This document shows, one piece after another, positions 17,896 to 26,346 of a stretch of 64,000 nt of DNA (its first letter is position 1; every line of letters begins with the position of its first letter). Below the pieces are notes generated by a model. The model did not search any database. It saw nothing but the letters and a program-made list of their open reading frames with translations, and was not told the DNA's origin. The stretch spans positions 1,426,001 through 1,490,000 of the forward strand of contig NZ_CP040755.1 of NCBI RefSeq assembly GCF_024585285.1. The letters are read 5' to 3'. Position numbers and translations under genes: made by a program. The stretch comes from Colwellia sp. M166. GTDB lineage: Bacteria > Pseudomonadota > Gammaproteobacteria > Enterobacterales > Alteromonadaceae.

Positions 17896-19366
17896 CGCCT
17901 GTAGTCATAAGCTCTGACGTTGTGGCGATAACAGGGTAAGCTTTTTTCGGGTTAATAAAGTTGTCTAGCTGAGCCTTACCAATTTCATCATCGCCGGTGA
18001 TCTTCATTACGTATTTATCATTTTTCGCCACTTGTTCAGGGTTTAAATTAATCAGGGCTCGACGCATACGCTCTGCATGGTCAATGTCATTACAAAAGAC
18101 AATGGTTTTAGCCATGGGGTCGGTGCGTTGTAAGTAGCTGGTAATGGTTTGCGCGACAAGATCGGTGCGGTTTTTAATTACTATAGTGCGATCAAAGTCT
18201 TTAATATTGTAGATACGGTCATCAATTAATTCACCGTTATCATCAGTTTGATCTTTTTCAGGCCGCCAGCCTTGTAGGTCAATATCAAGGTCAACGCGTA
18301 CTACTTTGTATGGCGATAAAAAGCCGTCTTCAATACCTTCTTTAAGCGAGTAGGTATACACAGGTTCGCCAAAATAGTCGATGTTAGATACTTCTTCTGT
18401 TTCTTTTGGCGTAGCAGTTAAGCCTATTTGCGTGGCAGAGCTAAAATACTCAAGAATTTCTCGCCATGCACTGTCGTCTGCGGCGCTTCCGCGGTGGCAT
18501 TCGTCAATGATGATCAAATCAAAAAAATCAGGGTCAACTTGTTTAAAGGCTTTTTGACTTTCTTCTGGCCCTGTTAGTGCTTGATAAAGTGCAAGGTGAA
18601 TTTCGTACGCGGGATCTACTTTACGGCCTGTTACTTTGGTCATGGCTTGGCCAAAGGGTTGAAAGTCATTAATGCGGGTTTGATCGACCAGTATGTTTCT
18701 GTCGGCTAAAAACAAGATGCGCTTTTTCTGACGAGACTTCCATAAGCGCCAAATAATTTGAAACGCGGTATAGGTTTTACCCGTTCCGGTTGCCATCACC
18801 AACAACATACGGTTTTTACCTTGCGATACCGCTTCAATGGTTTTATTAATTGCTTGTAGTTGATAATAACGAGGTGCTTTGCCGCTACCGTCATCGTGAT
18901 AGCTTTGAGTTATTAATGGCAGCTGTTCGTCTTTAAACTGACGATATACGCAGTATTTTTGCCAAAGTTGTTCAGGGCTTGGAAAGTCGGACAGTTGTAT
19001 TTCAGATTCAAGCATTGCGGGGTTAGTTTTGTCATGAAAAACAAAGCCATCACCATTAGAGGCAAAGACAAAAGGCACTTCAAGCAAGCGCGCGTAATCA
19101 AGCCCCTGTTGCATGCCCTTACCTATTTCATGCTTATTCGCTTTAGCTTCGATAACAGCCAGTGGAATATTAGGCTTAAGATAAAGCACAATGTCAGCCG
19201 ACTTAACCGTTTTACGTACACCAAGCTGGCCACGAACAATCACCTTGCCATCACGCAACTTCACCTCTTGGCGAATTTGCGTCATCACATTCCAACCGGC
19301 ACTTTTGACCGCTGGCATGATAAATTTTGTGATTATATCGGTTTCGCTGAGCTTTCTTTTGTCCAT
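17896..19366 (-). pseudogene. hsdR: hsdR 5' part, type I restriction endonuclease disrupted by IS
   Basis: About 490 codons from the native ATG. Residues 50-100 hold the nuclease core (A-D-I-V-L-Y-L and A-V-I-E-A-K-A). The translocase part has Walker A M-A-T-G-T-G-K-T, the D-E-C-H box and motif III L-T-A-T-P-K. Coding ends in the IS50-like element after E-L-M-T-T-G-A. Motif VI and the methylase-docking region are on the other side (15434-16410). Joined, the protein would be about 815 aa. Restriction activity should be lost. It is the first gene of the operon, with an upstream AT-rich promoter region (19367-19560). Confidence 0.93.
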
Positions 19367-19560
19367 GGTGGTCCCTTACAACATCGGCGTGTCCATTATG
19401 CAATATGTAAGGTGCGATAATTGTAATGATTTGTCAATTTTATCGCATAGTAAATTCATTAAAATCAGTGTGTAAACATTAAAAAGTCATAACTAAGGGT
19501 TCCTAAGCCTAACTAAGTGATATATATTTTATACACCTGTAAATAATCATCGGTAAATAC

Positions 19561-19947
19561 ATGGAAGTTCTTAGCCAAATACTAGCCATCATAGGGCTAG
19601 CTTTTATATTAAATGTACTTTTTGCTCAATCTAATAATTTTATATTTATGTTGGCGAAAAAGCCCTTAGTATGGGTTTTATGCATTGCGATTATTGGGTA
19701 TTCAGTTTTTTGGGTGAGCGCATTTTTTGACTGGAATCATAACACTCCTATTTTTGCTACCTTGATAGTTTTAATTGTTCGTAAGCCTAGCTTAAGCAGC
19801 TCTGAAGAAAAATCTCACTCATTAGAAATATTCGAGCAATTAGGAATAAGATCTGGTGTTCTTTATTCTAGAATGGGCTATTTCGCCTATTTGGGAGCAT
19901 CTGTTTTCGGCTATATTCAAATGTATAGTGTAAACGCTAGCTTTTAG
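19561..19947 (+). CDS. small integral membrane protein, unknown
   Basis: A 128-aa protein with hydrophobic stretches at about residues 5-25, 35-55, 60-72 and 103-122, so three or four membrane segments. No domain was recognised. It is divergent from hsdR across about 190 bases of AT-rich sequence. Small membrane proteins of this sort often accompany defence loci, but there is no direct evidence for a defence role here. Confidence 0.55.
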   Translation: MEVLSQILAIIGLAFILNVLFAQSNNFIFMLAKKPLVWVLCIAIIGYSVFWVSAFFDWNHNTPIFATLIVLIVRKPSLSSSEEKSHSLEIFEQLGIRSGVLYSRMGYFAYLGASVFGYIQMYSVNASF

Positions 19948-19981
19948 TTCCATGACCAAGTAATAAACGTGAGGGAATATG

Positions 19982-20188
19982 ATGAACAAAATACAAGCCA
20001 TAATCAAAGCATCTGTGCTCAACAGCATGCCGAAGTATCAGAAAATGAACCAAGCGGAACTGGAAAGCGAGACAGCGGCCCTGGCGAGAATGACAGTACG
20101 GGAAATGGAAGTGCTGACAGCGAGCGGAGTGCGCCACCAAGAAGCACAAAGCGAAGCAATACAAACGATACTGAAGTATCAAGCGTAG
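19982..20188 (+). CDS. small helical protein with atypical base composition
   Basis: A 68-aa frame starting ATG at 19982 (an ATG at 19979 also possible) six bases after GTGAGGGA. It is predicted to be all helical with A-E-L-E-S-E-T-A-A-L-A and R-E-M-E-V-L. The codon use is strikingly richer in G and C than its neighbours (CTG, GCG, GCC, GTG), which suggests recent transfer. An overlapping longer frame (19969-20220) is Ser/Asn-rich and looks like a shadow. It lies 54 bases before the terminase-like gene, on the same strand. Confidence 0.55.
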   Translation: MNKIQAIIKASVLNSMPKYQKMNQAELESETAALARMTVREMEVLTASGVRHQEAQSEAIQTILKYQA

Positions 20189-20241
20189 GTTCTTACAATC
20201 CACTGACTATTTTTACTTGATAAAAAACAGTGTAACTATTT

Positions 20242-20766
20242 ATGGCCAAAGCCGATTGGGGGAAATTACAGCTCAAATTTTGGTTTGATCATAGCCAAAC
20301 AGGTATATGTGTCAAAGCTTGGTGTAAAAAGCATCAATTAAATTACGCTACTGCTCGTAGGCATATAAAAACAAGGTTAATGACAGAAAACTTTAAATTG
20401 CTTAGTAACTCAGGGTTACTAACCCCACCCAGGTTAAAACATAAACGTAGAGGGCCACCACTGGGCGCTCAAAATGCTTTTAAACATGGTGGATACTCAA
20501 GTTGTTTTTATAATGATGATGGACATAAGATAGAGGCAGTCTCTCCAGAGGGCGAATTAATATTAGCTAGGTTACGTATTCATAAAGTAATGCAAAAAAT
20601 ATTGACCATTAGGGAAGAGTTAAAAACTAAACCCTCTACCGAAACTACGATTAAATTATGCGATGAATTATTTCTAGCAGACTTAGCTATTGAAAGAAAT
20701 ATCGCTAAAATAGAAGCTATTACTAGGAAGATACCTGCACCAACACTTGACAAATCCTTAATATAA
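20242..20766 (+). CDS. terminase small subunit-like DNA-binding protein
   Basis: A 174-aa basic protein. The N-terminus (D-W-G-K-L-Q-L-K-F-W-F, then G-I-C-V-K-A-W-C-K-K-H-Q-L-N-Y) forms a helix-turn-helix of the type found in phage terminase small subunits. A basic linker with R-R-G-P-P-L-G-A-Q-N-A-F-K-H-G follows, also typical of that group. The remainder is helical and could mediate oligomerisation. No large subunit lies nearby. A lone terminase small subunit fits a phage remnant or a phage satellite that redirects packaging. The family call is moderate. Confidence 0.6.
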   Translation: MAKADWGKLQLKFWFDHSQTGICVKAWCKKHQLNYATARRHIKTRLMTENFKLLSNSGLLTPPRLKHKRRGPPLGAQNAFKHGGYSSCFYNDDGHKIEAVSPEGELILARLRIHKVMQKILTIREELKTKPSTETTIKLCDELFLADLAIERNIAKIEAITRKIPAPTLDKSLI

Positions 20767-21070
20767 TCGAATTAATTAGCTCATACCCCAAAAGAAGCCG
20801 CAACAATAACCGTTTGATATATAATAGATAATTTTACGTTTTAATTGATTACTTGCGCACTTTCCATGTGCTCATTGCGCAATGTAGTTTAAAAATAAAA
20901 TATTGCGCTTTATTGGCTACTTGGTTTATCAAGATACTTAAGCTTATGAAGGGGCAATTTATAGGTCGTTGTGTCAGTCGATATGTGAATTAGTGTTAAC
21001 TGCACAAAAAACAAATGCGCAGTTATCACCTTAAGTAATGTTGTACTTAAGGCTGTTCTATTTATTTGGC
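20767..21070. other. intergenic region with two hairpins
   Basis: About 300 bases between convergent genes. GCGCAAT at 20877 pairs with ATTGCGC at 20902, and CCTTAAGTA (21029-21037) pairs with TACTTAAGG (21044-21052). The second lies directly before the stop of the minus-strand gene and may act as terminator for both. No gene is seen. Confidence 0.5.
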
Positions 21071-21655
21071 TTAACTATTTATTAATTCTTCACCGTTAAT
21101 AGTAAATGTTCGCATGTCGGATGACATTGCAACTCGGATAACATCTGTTGAAATATAAAATTCGCCACCGCAGTTTGGGTGTTGAATATTGGTAATTGTA
21201 TTATCGTTGTCGTTTTCAAATTTCAACTGCCAATCTATCCCCTTATTTCCGGAATATATATGTACGTCATCAGCTCCACAAGTTAGACACTTTTCAGTTC
21301 CTTTTCTTTTGAAATCTAACTCAATTTTTCGAGTGTACTCTAGAGCCTCATTTAAAAAACATTGATCTGCCCCCCTAAACCAACTCATCAACCGAATATA
21401 GAATAGCTTAGGTACCGAGTTTGTATTGTCTTTTATATTATTTAAAGCTTCTTTCAATTTTTTTACATATTCTTCAGTGTGATCAAATGACTCGACCGGT
21501 TCAAGAGACTGACATTCATTACACCAATTTAATGTTACATCAACAGGTATTCTCTGCCCTTCCGAATCAATATATTCCTTAGCTCCCCATAGTTTTAATG
21601 ACCATGCTTCATAATCACATTTATCACAACAAACTTTGTACGTTGGCATACTCAC
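21071..21655 (-). CDS. zinc-ribbon protein, unknown function
   Basis: A 194-aa soluble protein with three Cys pairs: C-C-D-K-C near residue 10, C-N-E-C near 47 and C-L-T-C-G near 124, plus a lone Cys in H-P-N-C-G-G near 161. These would form one or two zinc ribbons. The first half resembles zinc-ribbon leaders of uncharacterised stress or defence-associated proteins. No catalytic motif is seen. It is the last gene before the right island boundary and has its own upstream region. Confidence 0.65.
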   Translation of the reverse strand: MSMPTYKVCCDKCDYEAWSLKLWGAKEYIDSEGQRIPVDVTLNWCNECQSLEPVESFDHTEEYVKKLKEALNNIKDNTNSVPKLFYIRLMSWFRGADQCFLNEALEYTRKIELDFKRKGTEKCLTCGADDVHIYSGNKGIDWQLKFENDNDNTITNIQHPNCGGEFYISTDVIRVAMSSDMRTFTINGEELINS

Positions 21656-21985
21656 AACTAATACTCCCTAAAAGTTATTGAAAATAATTTTACTTAAGAC
21701 TCTTTTTATACGATGACAATAGCATCATAGGTATTAAAAATCATAGGACAAAGGTGTTTGGAATAATTCAGGGTAATCAGAGTGATGTGGTCAAGTGCTA
21801 AAGAAATACGAAGAACATTTGGTAAGGCTAAAGATGAAGTAGATTAAAGTATCGTTGTTATGGTTTTGGCTGTGTCTATAAATAATTTTTGATATTTATT
21901 TTTAGTACCTCAAATAGTACCAAAAAAAACAACAACAAAACAACAAACCAAACAATAACAATGAACTACAAGCCAAATACAGATG

Positions 21986-21999
21986 ACCCCCGCCCACCA
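21986..21999 (+). other. possible degenerate right attachment site of the island
   Basis: ACCCCCGCCCACCA followed by AAATAAAGACC resembles CCCCCCGCTCCACCA and the nearby TTAAAGACG at 2281-2313, with one base missing. If it is the second copy, the island spans about 19.7 kb. The match is short and imperfect. Confidence 0.35.
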
Positions 22000-22053
22000 A
22001 AATAAAGACCATTTTTAGTCTATTAGTTATACCTAGTAACTTTTAGATTTGGC

Positions 22054-22103
22054 CATAGTGTGGCGACACACTATGATAAAAGCCGCTTAATTGCGGTTTT
22101 TTT
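22054..22103 (+). terminator. tandem hairpins with T-run at island right edge
   Basis: CATAGTGTG and CACACTATG form a 9-bp stem with a GCGA tetraloop (22054-22075). It is followed by CCGC-TTAATT-GCGG and seven T residues (22083-22103), a good rho-independent terminator. No gene directly upstream explains it; it may have belonged to the RNA gene used as integration target. Confidence 0.7.
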
Positions 22104-22420
22104 ATGCCTGAAAAACACAACTAATATCAGAATAAAGATTAAAATATCTAGTTGACTGTTAATCAAGGAAGTTAATCAAGCCATCCACAATAACTCTTTG
22201 TTGCAGGTGCAGCATGAACCACAGAGCTGTGAGGGGTAAAGCGAACATACCCTCTCGCCAATGCCAAGCCTGCTTGAAAAGCGTTTAGCAAAATAGCCTC
22301 AGCTCAAAACTAAGATCACGGTTATCTTCATATAGCGGCAGAGGCCTATCTGAAATCAGATGATTAATCAAAATATGGCTTGGTAGAGCAGCTGATTTTC
22401 AGCTTCTGAATAAAGTAGTC
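22104..22420. other. unassigned region at island-chromosome junction
   Basis: No credible reading frame. It includes a GCTGATTTTCAGC palindrome near 22390 and GTAGAGCAG, which looks superficially like a tRNA D-arm but does not fold into a cloverleaf. The minus-strand frame at 22423-22650 (75 codons) has no ribosome site and is doubtful. Confidence 0.4.
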
Positions 22421-22827
22421 TTTTACATGAGTAGAAGTCGGACTATCGATGCCGACTTCCCATGCTTTGTAAGACACCAAATGATTTTGGTTAGCAGTGC
22501 CTTTTTTATACCAAGTGCTAGAGCTATTTTCCGATAATGATATGTTTCATCCAGACACGATTTTTTAACTAATTTTTTAGCGAATAGTGCTTTAATATCA
22601 TAAAAAGACACCTCAATATTAAAGTAGCCATTATTTAGTTCCATGATCACACTGTTTATTTTAGTGGTTATTTTGGTGTCTCTAAAGCCAATAAAAAAAA
22701 CATCACTAATCCGCCCCCTCCACTGTGTTAATATTAACGGTATAAGTTTTTATTGTAGTAATGCTGTAACAGTTTTATTGCGATAAAAGCAACTTACGAT
22801 TTTCAATAAAATATAAACGGGATTATC

Positions 22828-23583
22828 ATGATGCAATTATCTTCAAAGCAAAGAAAAGCGACTATCGGTATTGTTTTACTGCTTATTATTGCTGCTATTA
22901 GCTACTATATTCCTGATAGAAAAATAGAGCTTCCTCCCATGACGGTACAGGAGAAGAAAGCGAGATTTATCTCATTAATCGTGCCTGCCGTTGATCACGT
23001 TTATCACGATCTAATGTCGCAATATGATGATGTTAAAACCATTATTGATAACGGAAAAAATAATGATGAAATTGAAAAACTAAAAATTGAATACAAAGCA
23101 TCAACTAATGACGAGTTGCTCATGGCGCTTAAGCCGCACCCAAAAAGCATTGCCATAGCACAGGCCGCAATGGAAAGCTCTTGGGCCACTTCTAGATTTT
23201 TCCTAGAAGCCAATAATATCTTTGGCGTTTGGTCATTCGATGAAAATGAACCTCGTATCGCAGCTTTAAAAAAACGCGGCGATAAAACTATTTGGGTAAG
23301 AGAGTATGACTCTATCGAAGAATCAGTTTACGATTACTACCGTACTTTAGCCCGTGGTAATGCTTTTAAAGAGTTTAGAAAAGCAACAATGAAAACCGAT
23401 GATCCCCATGTGCTAGTCACTAAGTTAGATCGTTATTCTGAAAAAGGTAGTGTTTACGGTAAAGAGCTCACCGCGATCATCAAATTCAATAACTTTGATG
23501 ATTATGATAATGAAGATATGATAAGCGCGGAGAGAGAAGAAGCTGATATTAAAAGTAGCAAAGATGAGGGTGATATAGAGTAA
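22828..23583 (+). CDS. Bax-like peptidoglycan glucosaminidase (GH73 family)
   Basis: A 251-aa protein with an N-terminal membrane anchor (residues 11-28, G-I-V-L-L-L-I-I-A-A-I) and a periplasmic glucosaminidase domain. The motif A-Q-A-A-M-E-S-S-W-A-T-S-R contains the expected catalytic glutamate, followed by N-N-I-F-G-V-W and Y-D-S-I-E-E-S-V, both typical of Bax/FlgJ-like domains. The C-terminal tail is acidic. Such enzymes cleave N-acetylglucosaminyl bonds in the cell wall. It is a single gene with no operon partner. The family call is firm; the physiological role is not. Confidence 0.88.
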   Translation: MMQLSSKQRKATIGIVLLLIIAAISYYIPDRKIELPPMTVQEKKARFISLIVPAVDHVYHDLMSQYDDVKTIIDNGKNNDEIEKLKIEYKASTNDELLMALKPHPKSIAIAQAAMESSWATSRFFLEANNIFGVWSFDENEPRIAALKKRGDKTIWVREYDSIEESVYDYYRTLARGNAFKEFRKATMKTDDPHVLVTKLDRYSEKGSVYGKELTAIIKFNNFDDYDNEDMISAEREEADIKSSKDEGDIE

Positions 23584-23866
23584 AATGAAATTGTTCTATT
23601 AATTAATCACTTCTGGCCAGTAAATCATCTGCTTGATTTCATTCAATTAAGCGTCCTAGCAGCTATACTCAATATTAACGCTAGTTTACTGAGTATAGGT
23701 AATTACAGCGTAATTATGTGTCATTTGTTACCTGCCGTTTTATTACTGGCACCTATCAATGCCCCACATAGCAATTATTTAAAACAGCACTAATTCAAAG
23801 GGTTTCACAAAGAAAAATGACGTTTAACCAAACATAATTAGTTCGTTAATAAAATAAGAAGCCGTT

Positions 23867-24271
23867 ATGAAGCAATTAACTCAACTTATCTATGTTAGCT
23901 CAGCAAAACAATTACTCTGCGAAAAAGAGTTAAACGATATGTTAGCGCTAGCAAGGCAAGCTAATAGCAAACACCATATAACAGGACTATTACTGTATAA
24001 GGAGGGCAATTTCATGCAGGTTATTGAAGGTGAATCAAAAAAAATCGAACAATTATTTATCAATATAACTAACGACGTCAGACATACTGGGATTATTTTA
24101 CTTACGAAAGAAGCGATCACTCAGCGCGAATTCCCGAATTGGTCAATGGCGTTCAAAAAGCTGTCACAAACAACACCTGTAGGCTTCTCTAACTTTTTCT
24201 CCTCAACAGCCACTGACACTATACAGCCGGGCAATGCAAAAGCCGTGTTGCTAAGTTTTAAAGAGATATAA
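23867..24271 (+). CDS. BLUF-domain blue-light photoreceptor
   Basis: A 134-aa stand-alone BLUF protein. The flavin-binding residues are all visible: Y9, N33 in A-N-S-K-H-H-I-T-G, Q51 in F-M-Q-V-I-E-G, and W92/M94 in N-W-S-M-A-F. It has no output domain, so it must act by contacting a partner. Short BLUF proteins regulate cyclic-di-GMP enzymes, motility or biofilm in other bacteria. No obvious partner is adjacent. A weak promoter region lies in the 280 bases upstream. Confidence 0.93.
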   Translation: MKQLTQLIYVSSAKQLLCEKELNDMLALARQANSKHHITGLLLYKEGNFMQVIEGESKKIEQLFINITNDVRHTGIILLTKEAITQREFPNWSMAFKKLSQTTPVGFSNFFSSTATDTIQPGNAKAVLLSFKEI

Positions 24272-24405
24272 AATAATAAGCGATAAATTAATTTCGCTAT
24301 CAAAGCCACTAATTACTAGCTGATAAAACAGGCTGTAAATACAGTCTGCTTTATCACGTTATTTCAAGTAATATCTACTAGATACCCTTCTTACCCTTTC
24401 GGCTG

Positions 24406-24437
24406 ATAACACTAGCTGATAACACTAGCTGATAATG
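24406..24437. repeat. short tandem repeat, 13-bp unit
   Basis: GCTGATAACACTA occurs twice in a row, followed by a third partial GCTGATAA, right at the dctM stop codon. A related ACTAGCTGATAA stands at about 24315. It is a local duplication without visible function. Confidence 0.7.
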
Positions 24438-25705
24438 AGATATTCAGGTAACAATAACACCAAACCTAGTACAAACAATTGCATAAGAATAAATGGAATT
24501 ACCCCCTTATATATTGTCGTGGTTTTAAATGACGGCGGTGCCACTCCTTTTAGATAAAATAAACTAAAGCCAAATGGCGGGGTTAGAAACGACGTTTGTA
24601 AATTCATCGTGATCAAAATGGCAAACCAAATCAAATCAATATCTAAAGCAAGTGCTACTGGCGTTAAAATAGGCACCACTAAAAAAGCAATTTCAATAAA
24701 GTCGATGAAAAACCCAAGAATTAGTATCGCTAACATCGCTAACAGTATAAAGGTCCATTTCTCGCCCGGAAGCTCTAAAAAGAACTCTTCAACAATATAT
24801 TCACTACCTGAGTAGCTAAAGACCATAGAGAACGCTGTTGCGCCAATCAATACAGCAAAAATCATTGATGTCACTTTTACTGTTTCTTTCGAGACGGCAT
24901 TTATTTTTGCAAAAGATAATGAACGATAAAACAGTGCCAGCACTAAAGAGCCAACAGCACCAATTGCTGCAGATTCAGTCGGTGTAGCAACCCCTGTAAA
25001 AATAGAGCCAAGTACCGTCACAATAAGTAACAGCGGAGGCACAATATCTTTCATGGCTTGAACTAACAACTCACGTTTACTTTCAGTAACTTCCATCGGC
25101 GGACAGTAATGAGGTTTGAATTTACCAAGCACTAGAATATAAATAGTGTACACCACAATTAATAGGAAACCGGGCAGCACGGCAGCCTTGAATAAATCGC
25201 CGACCGGTACTCCCATGACATCCCCTAAGATAATCAAAATAATAGATGGCGGAATAATTTGACCTAAAGTACCCGAGGCGCAAATAACACCTGCAGCTGT
25301 CGGTTGATGGTAATTATTTTTTAGCATTACCGGTAAAGAAATAACTCCCATTGCCACAACACTTGCCCCTACTACACCGGTAGAAGCCGCAAGCAATGCA
25401 CCAACAATAATGGTTGATATTGCAACGCCACCCGCCATACTGCCAAATAATTTTGCGGCTGACTCAAGTAAACGTTCAGCTAAACCCGTTTTTTGTAGCA
25501 CAATGCCCATAAACACGAACATTGGAATGGCCATCAAGGTAGTATTTTCCATAACACTCATAATGCGATACGGCATAAAAGCAAACAGATCCATACCTAA
25601 GGCAAATACCCCAACAATTACCGATACCCCCGCAAAGGTGAAGGCGACTGAATAACCAAAAAATAGAAATAGCAAAGCAATTAAAAATAACATTAAACCT
25701 GTCAT
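24425..25705 (-). CDS. dctM: TRAP transporter large membrane subunit (DctM family)
   Basis: A 426-aa protein with about 12 membrane helices, the family norm. The N-terminal L-M-L-F-L-I-A-L-L-F-L-F-F-G-Y and the G-A-L-L-A-A-S-T-G region with G-T-L-G-Q-I-I-P-P-S are characteristic of DctM. It moves the solute with sodium across the inner membrane. Its ATG overlaps the dctQ stop (TAATG), so both halves are made together. The operon order is dctP-dctQ-dctM on the minus strand. Confidence 0.95.
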   Translation of the reverse strand: MTGLMLFLIALLFLFFGYSVAFTFAGVSVIVGVFALGMDLFAFMPYRIMSVMENTTLMAIPMFVFMGIVLQKTGLAERLLESAAKLFGSMAGGVAISTIIVGALLAASTGVVGASVVAMGVISLPVMLKNNYHQPTAAGVICASGTLGQIIPPSIILIILGDVMGVPVGDLFKAAVLPGFLLIVVYTIYILVLGKFKPHYCPPMEVTESKRELLVQAMKDIVPPLLLIVTVLGSIFTGVATPTESAAIGAVGSLVLALFYRSLSFAKINAVSKETVKVTSMIFAVLIGATAFSMVFSYSGSEYIVEEFFLELPGEKWTFILLAMLAILILGFFIDFIEIAFLVVPILTPVALALDIDLIWFAILITMNLQTSFLTPPFGFSLFYLKGVAPPSFKTTTIYKGVIPFILMQLFVLGLVLLLPEYLIIS

Positions 25706-26226
25706 TATTTTGCTCCCTGTTGATTATCAGTTTGGTCAAGCAGAACTTGTATTTGCTCTAAAGTAACATAGAGAATACATAGGATAAGGAAAATAGCAGA
25801 AGCAGGAATAATACTTCTGACAATCCAACGATGTGGTAAACCGCCAGGATCGGCACTGCCCTCACCCATTTGATAAGCTTCGAAGGTGTAATCCCAACTA
25901 AAATAAAGAATTAATATGGTAAACGGTAAGGCAAAAAGTAAGGAGCCGACCAAATTGATAATGGCTTGCTTTTTCTTTGATAGTTGATCGTAAATAACAT
26001 CAACCCGAACATGACCATCTTCTTTTAACGTGTAGCCAATACCAAACATGAACATTGCTGCGAATAAATGCCATTCAAGCTCTTGCATTGCAATGCTAAC
26101 GTCGTTGAAAAAGTAACGCATCACTACATCGTAAAAAACATTGAGTATCATCAGAATCATGACAATACTGCATAGGTTACCAATAGTATCAATAATGCTT
26201 CTTAGTGGCGTTAGTATAAACTTCAT
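25705..26226 (-). CDS. dctQ: TRAP transporter small membrane subunit (DctQ family)
   Basis: A 173-aa protein with four membrane helices and the M-Q-E-L-E-W-H-L-F segment typical of DctQ. It forms the membrane complex with DctM and links it to the binding protein. It follows dctP after about 120 bases and overlaps dctM by one base. Confidence 0.94.
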   Translation of the reverse strand: MKFILTPLRSIIDTIGNLCSIVMILMILNVFYDVVMRYFFNDVSIAMQELEWHLFAAMFMFGIGYTLKEDGHVRVDVIYDQLSKKKQAIINLVGSLLFALPFTILILYFSWDYTFEAYQMGEGSADPGGLPHRWIVRSIIPASAIFLILCILYVTLEQIQVLLDQTDNQQGAK

Positions 26227-26346
26227 AAATATGCCTTTTCATAACAAAAAATAGCTATAACGGTAAATTGCTCACCGTTATACTTTTCTACATAAAACTA
26301 TAGCTGAAAATAAAAGGCGCTTTAAAGCGCCCAATAAATAACAGTC

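Noticed and set aside
19969..20220. 83-codon frame overlapping the small gene at 19982
   Set aside because: It is rich in Ser, Asn and Gly with no structure, and the other frame has the better ribosome site and a coherent helical protein.
22370..22410. tRNA-like GGTAGAGCA segment with a following hairpin
   Set aside because: No acceptor stem, T-arm or CCA end can be aligned; the D-arm-like bases occur by chance.
22423..22650. 75-codon minus-strand frame
   Set aside because: No ribosome site before the start, no recognisable domain, and it lies in a noncoding-looking junction. Left out as a gene.
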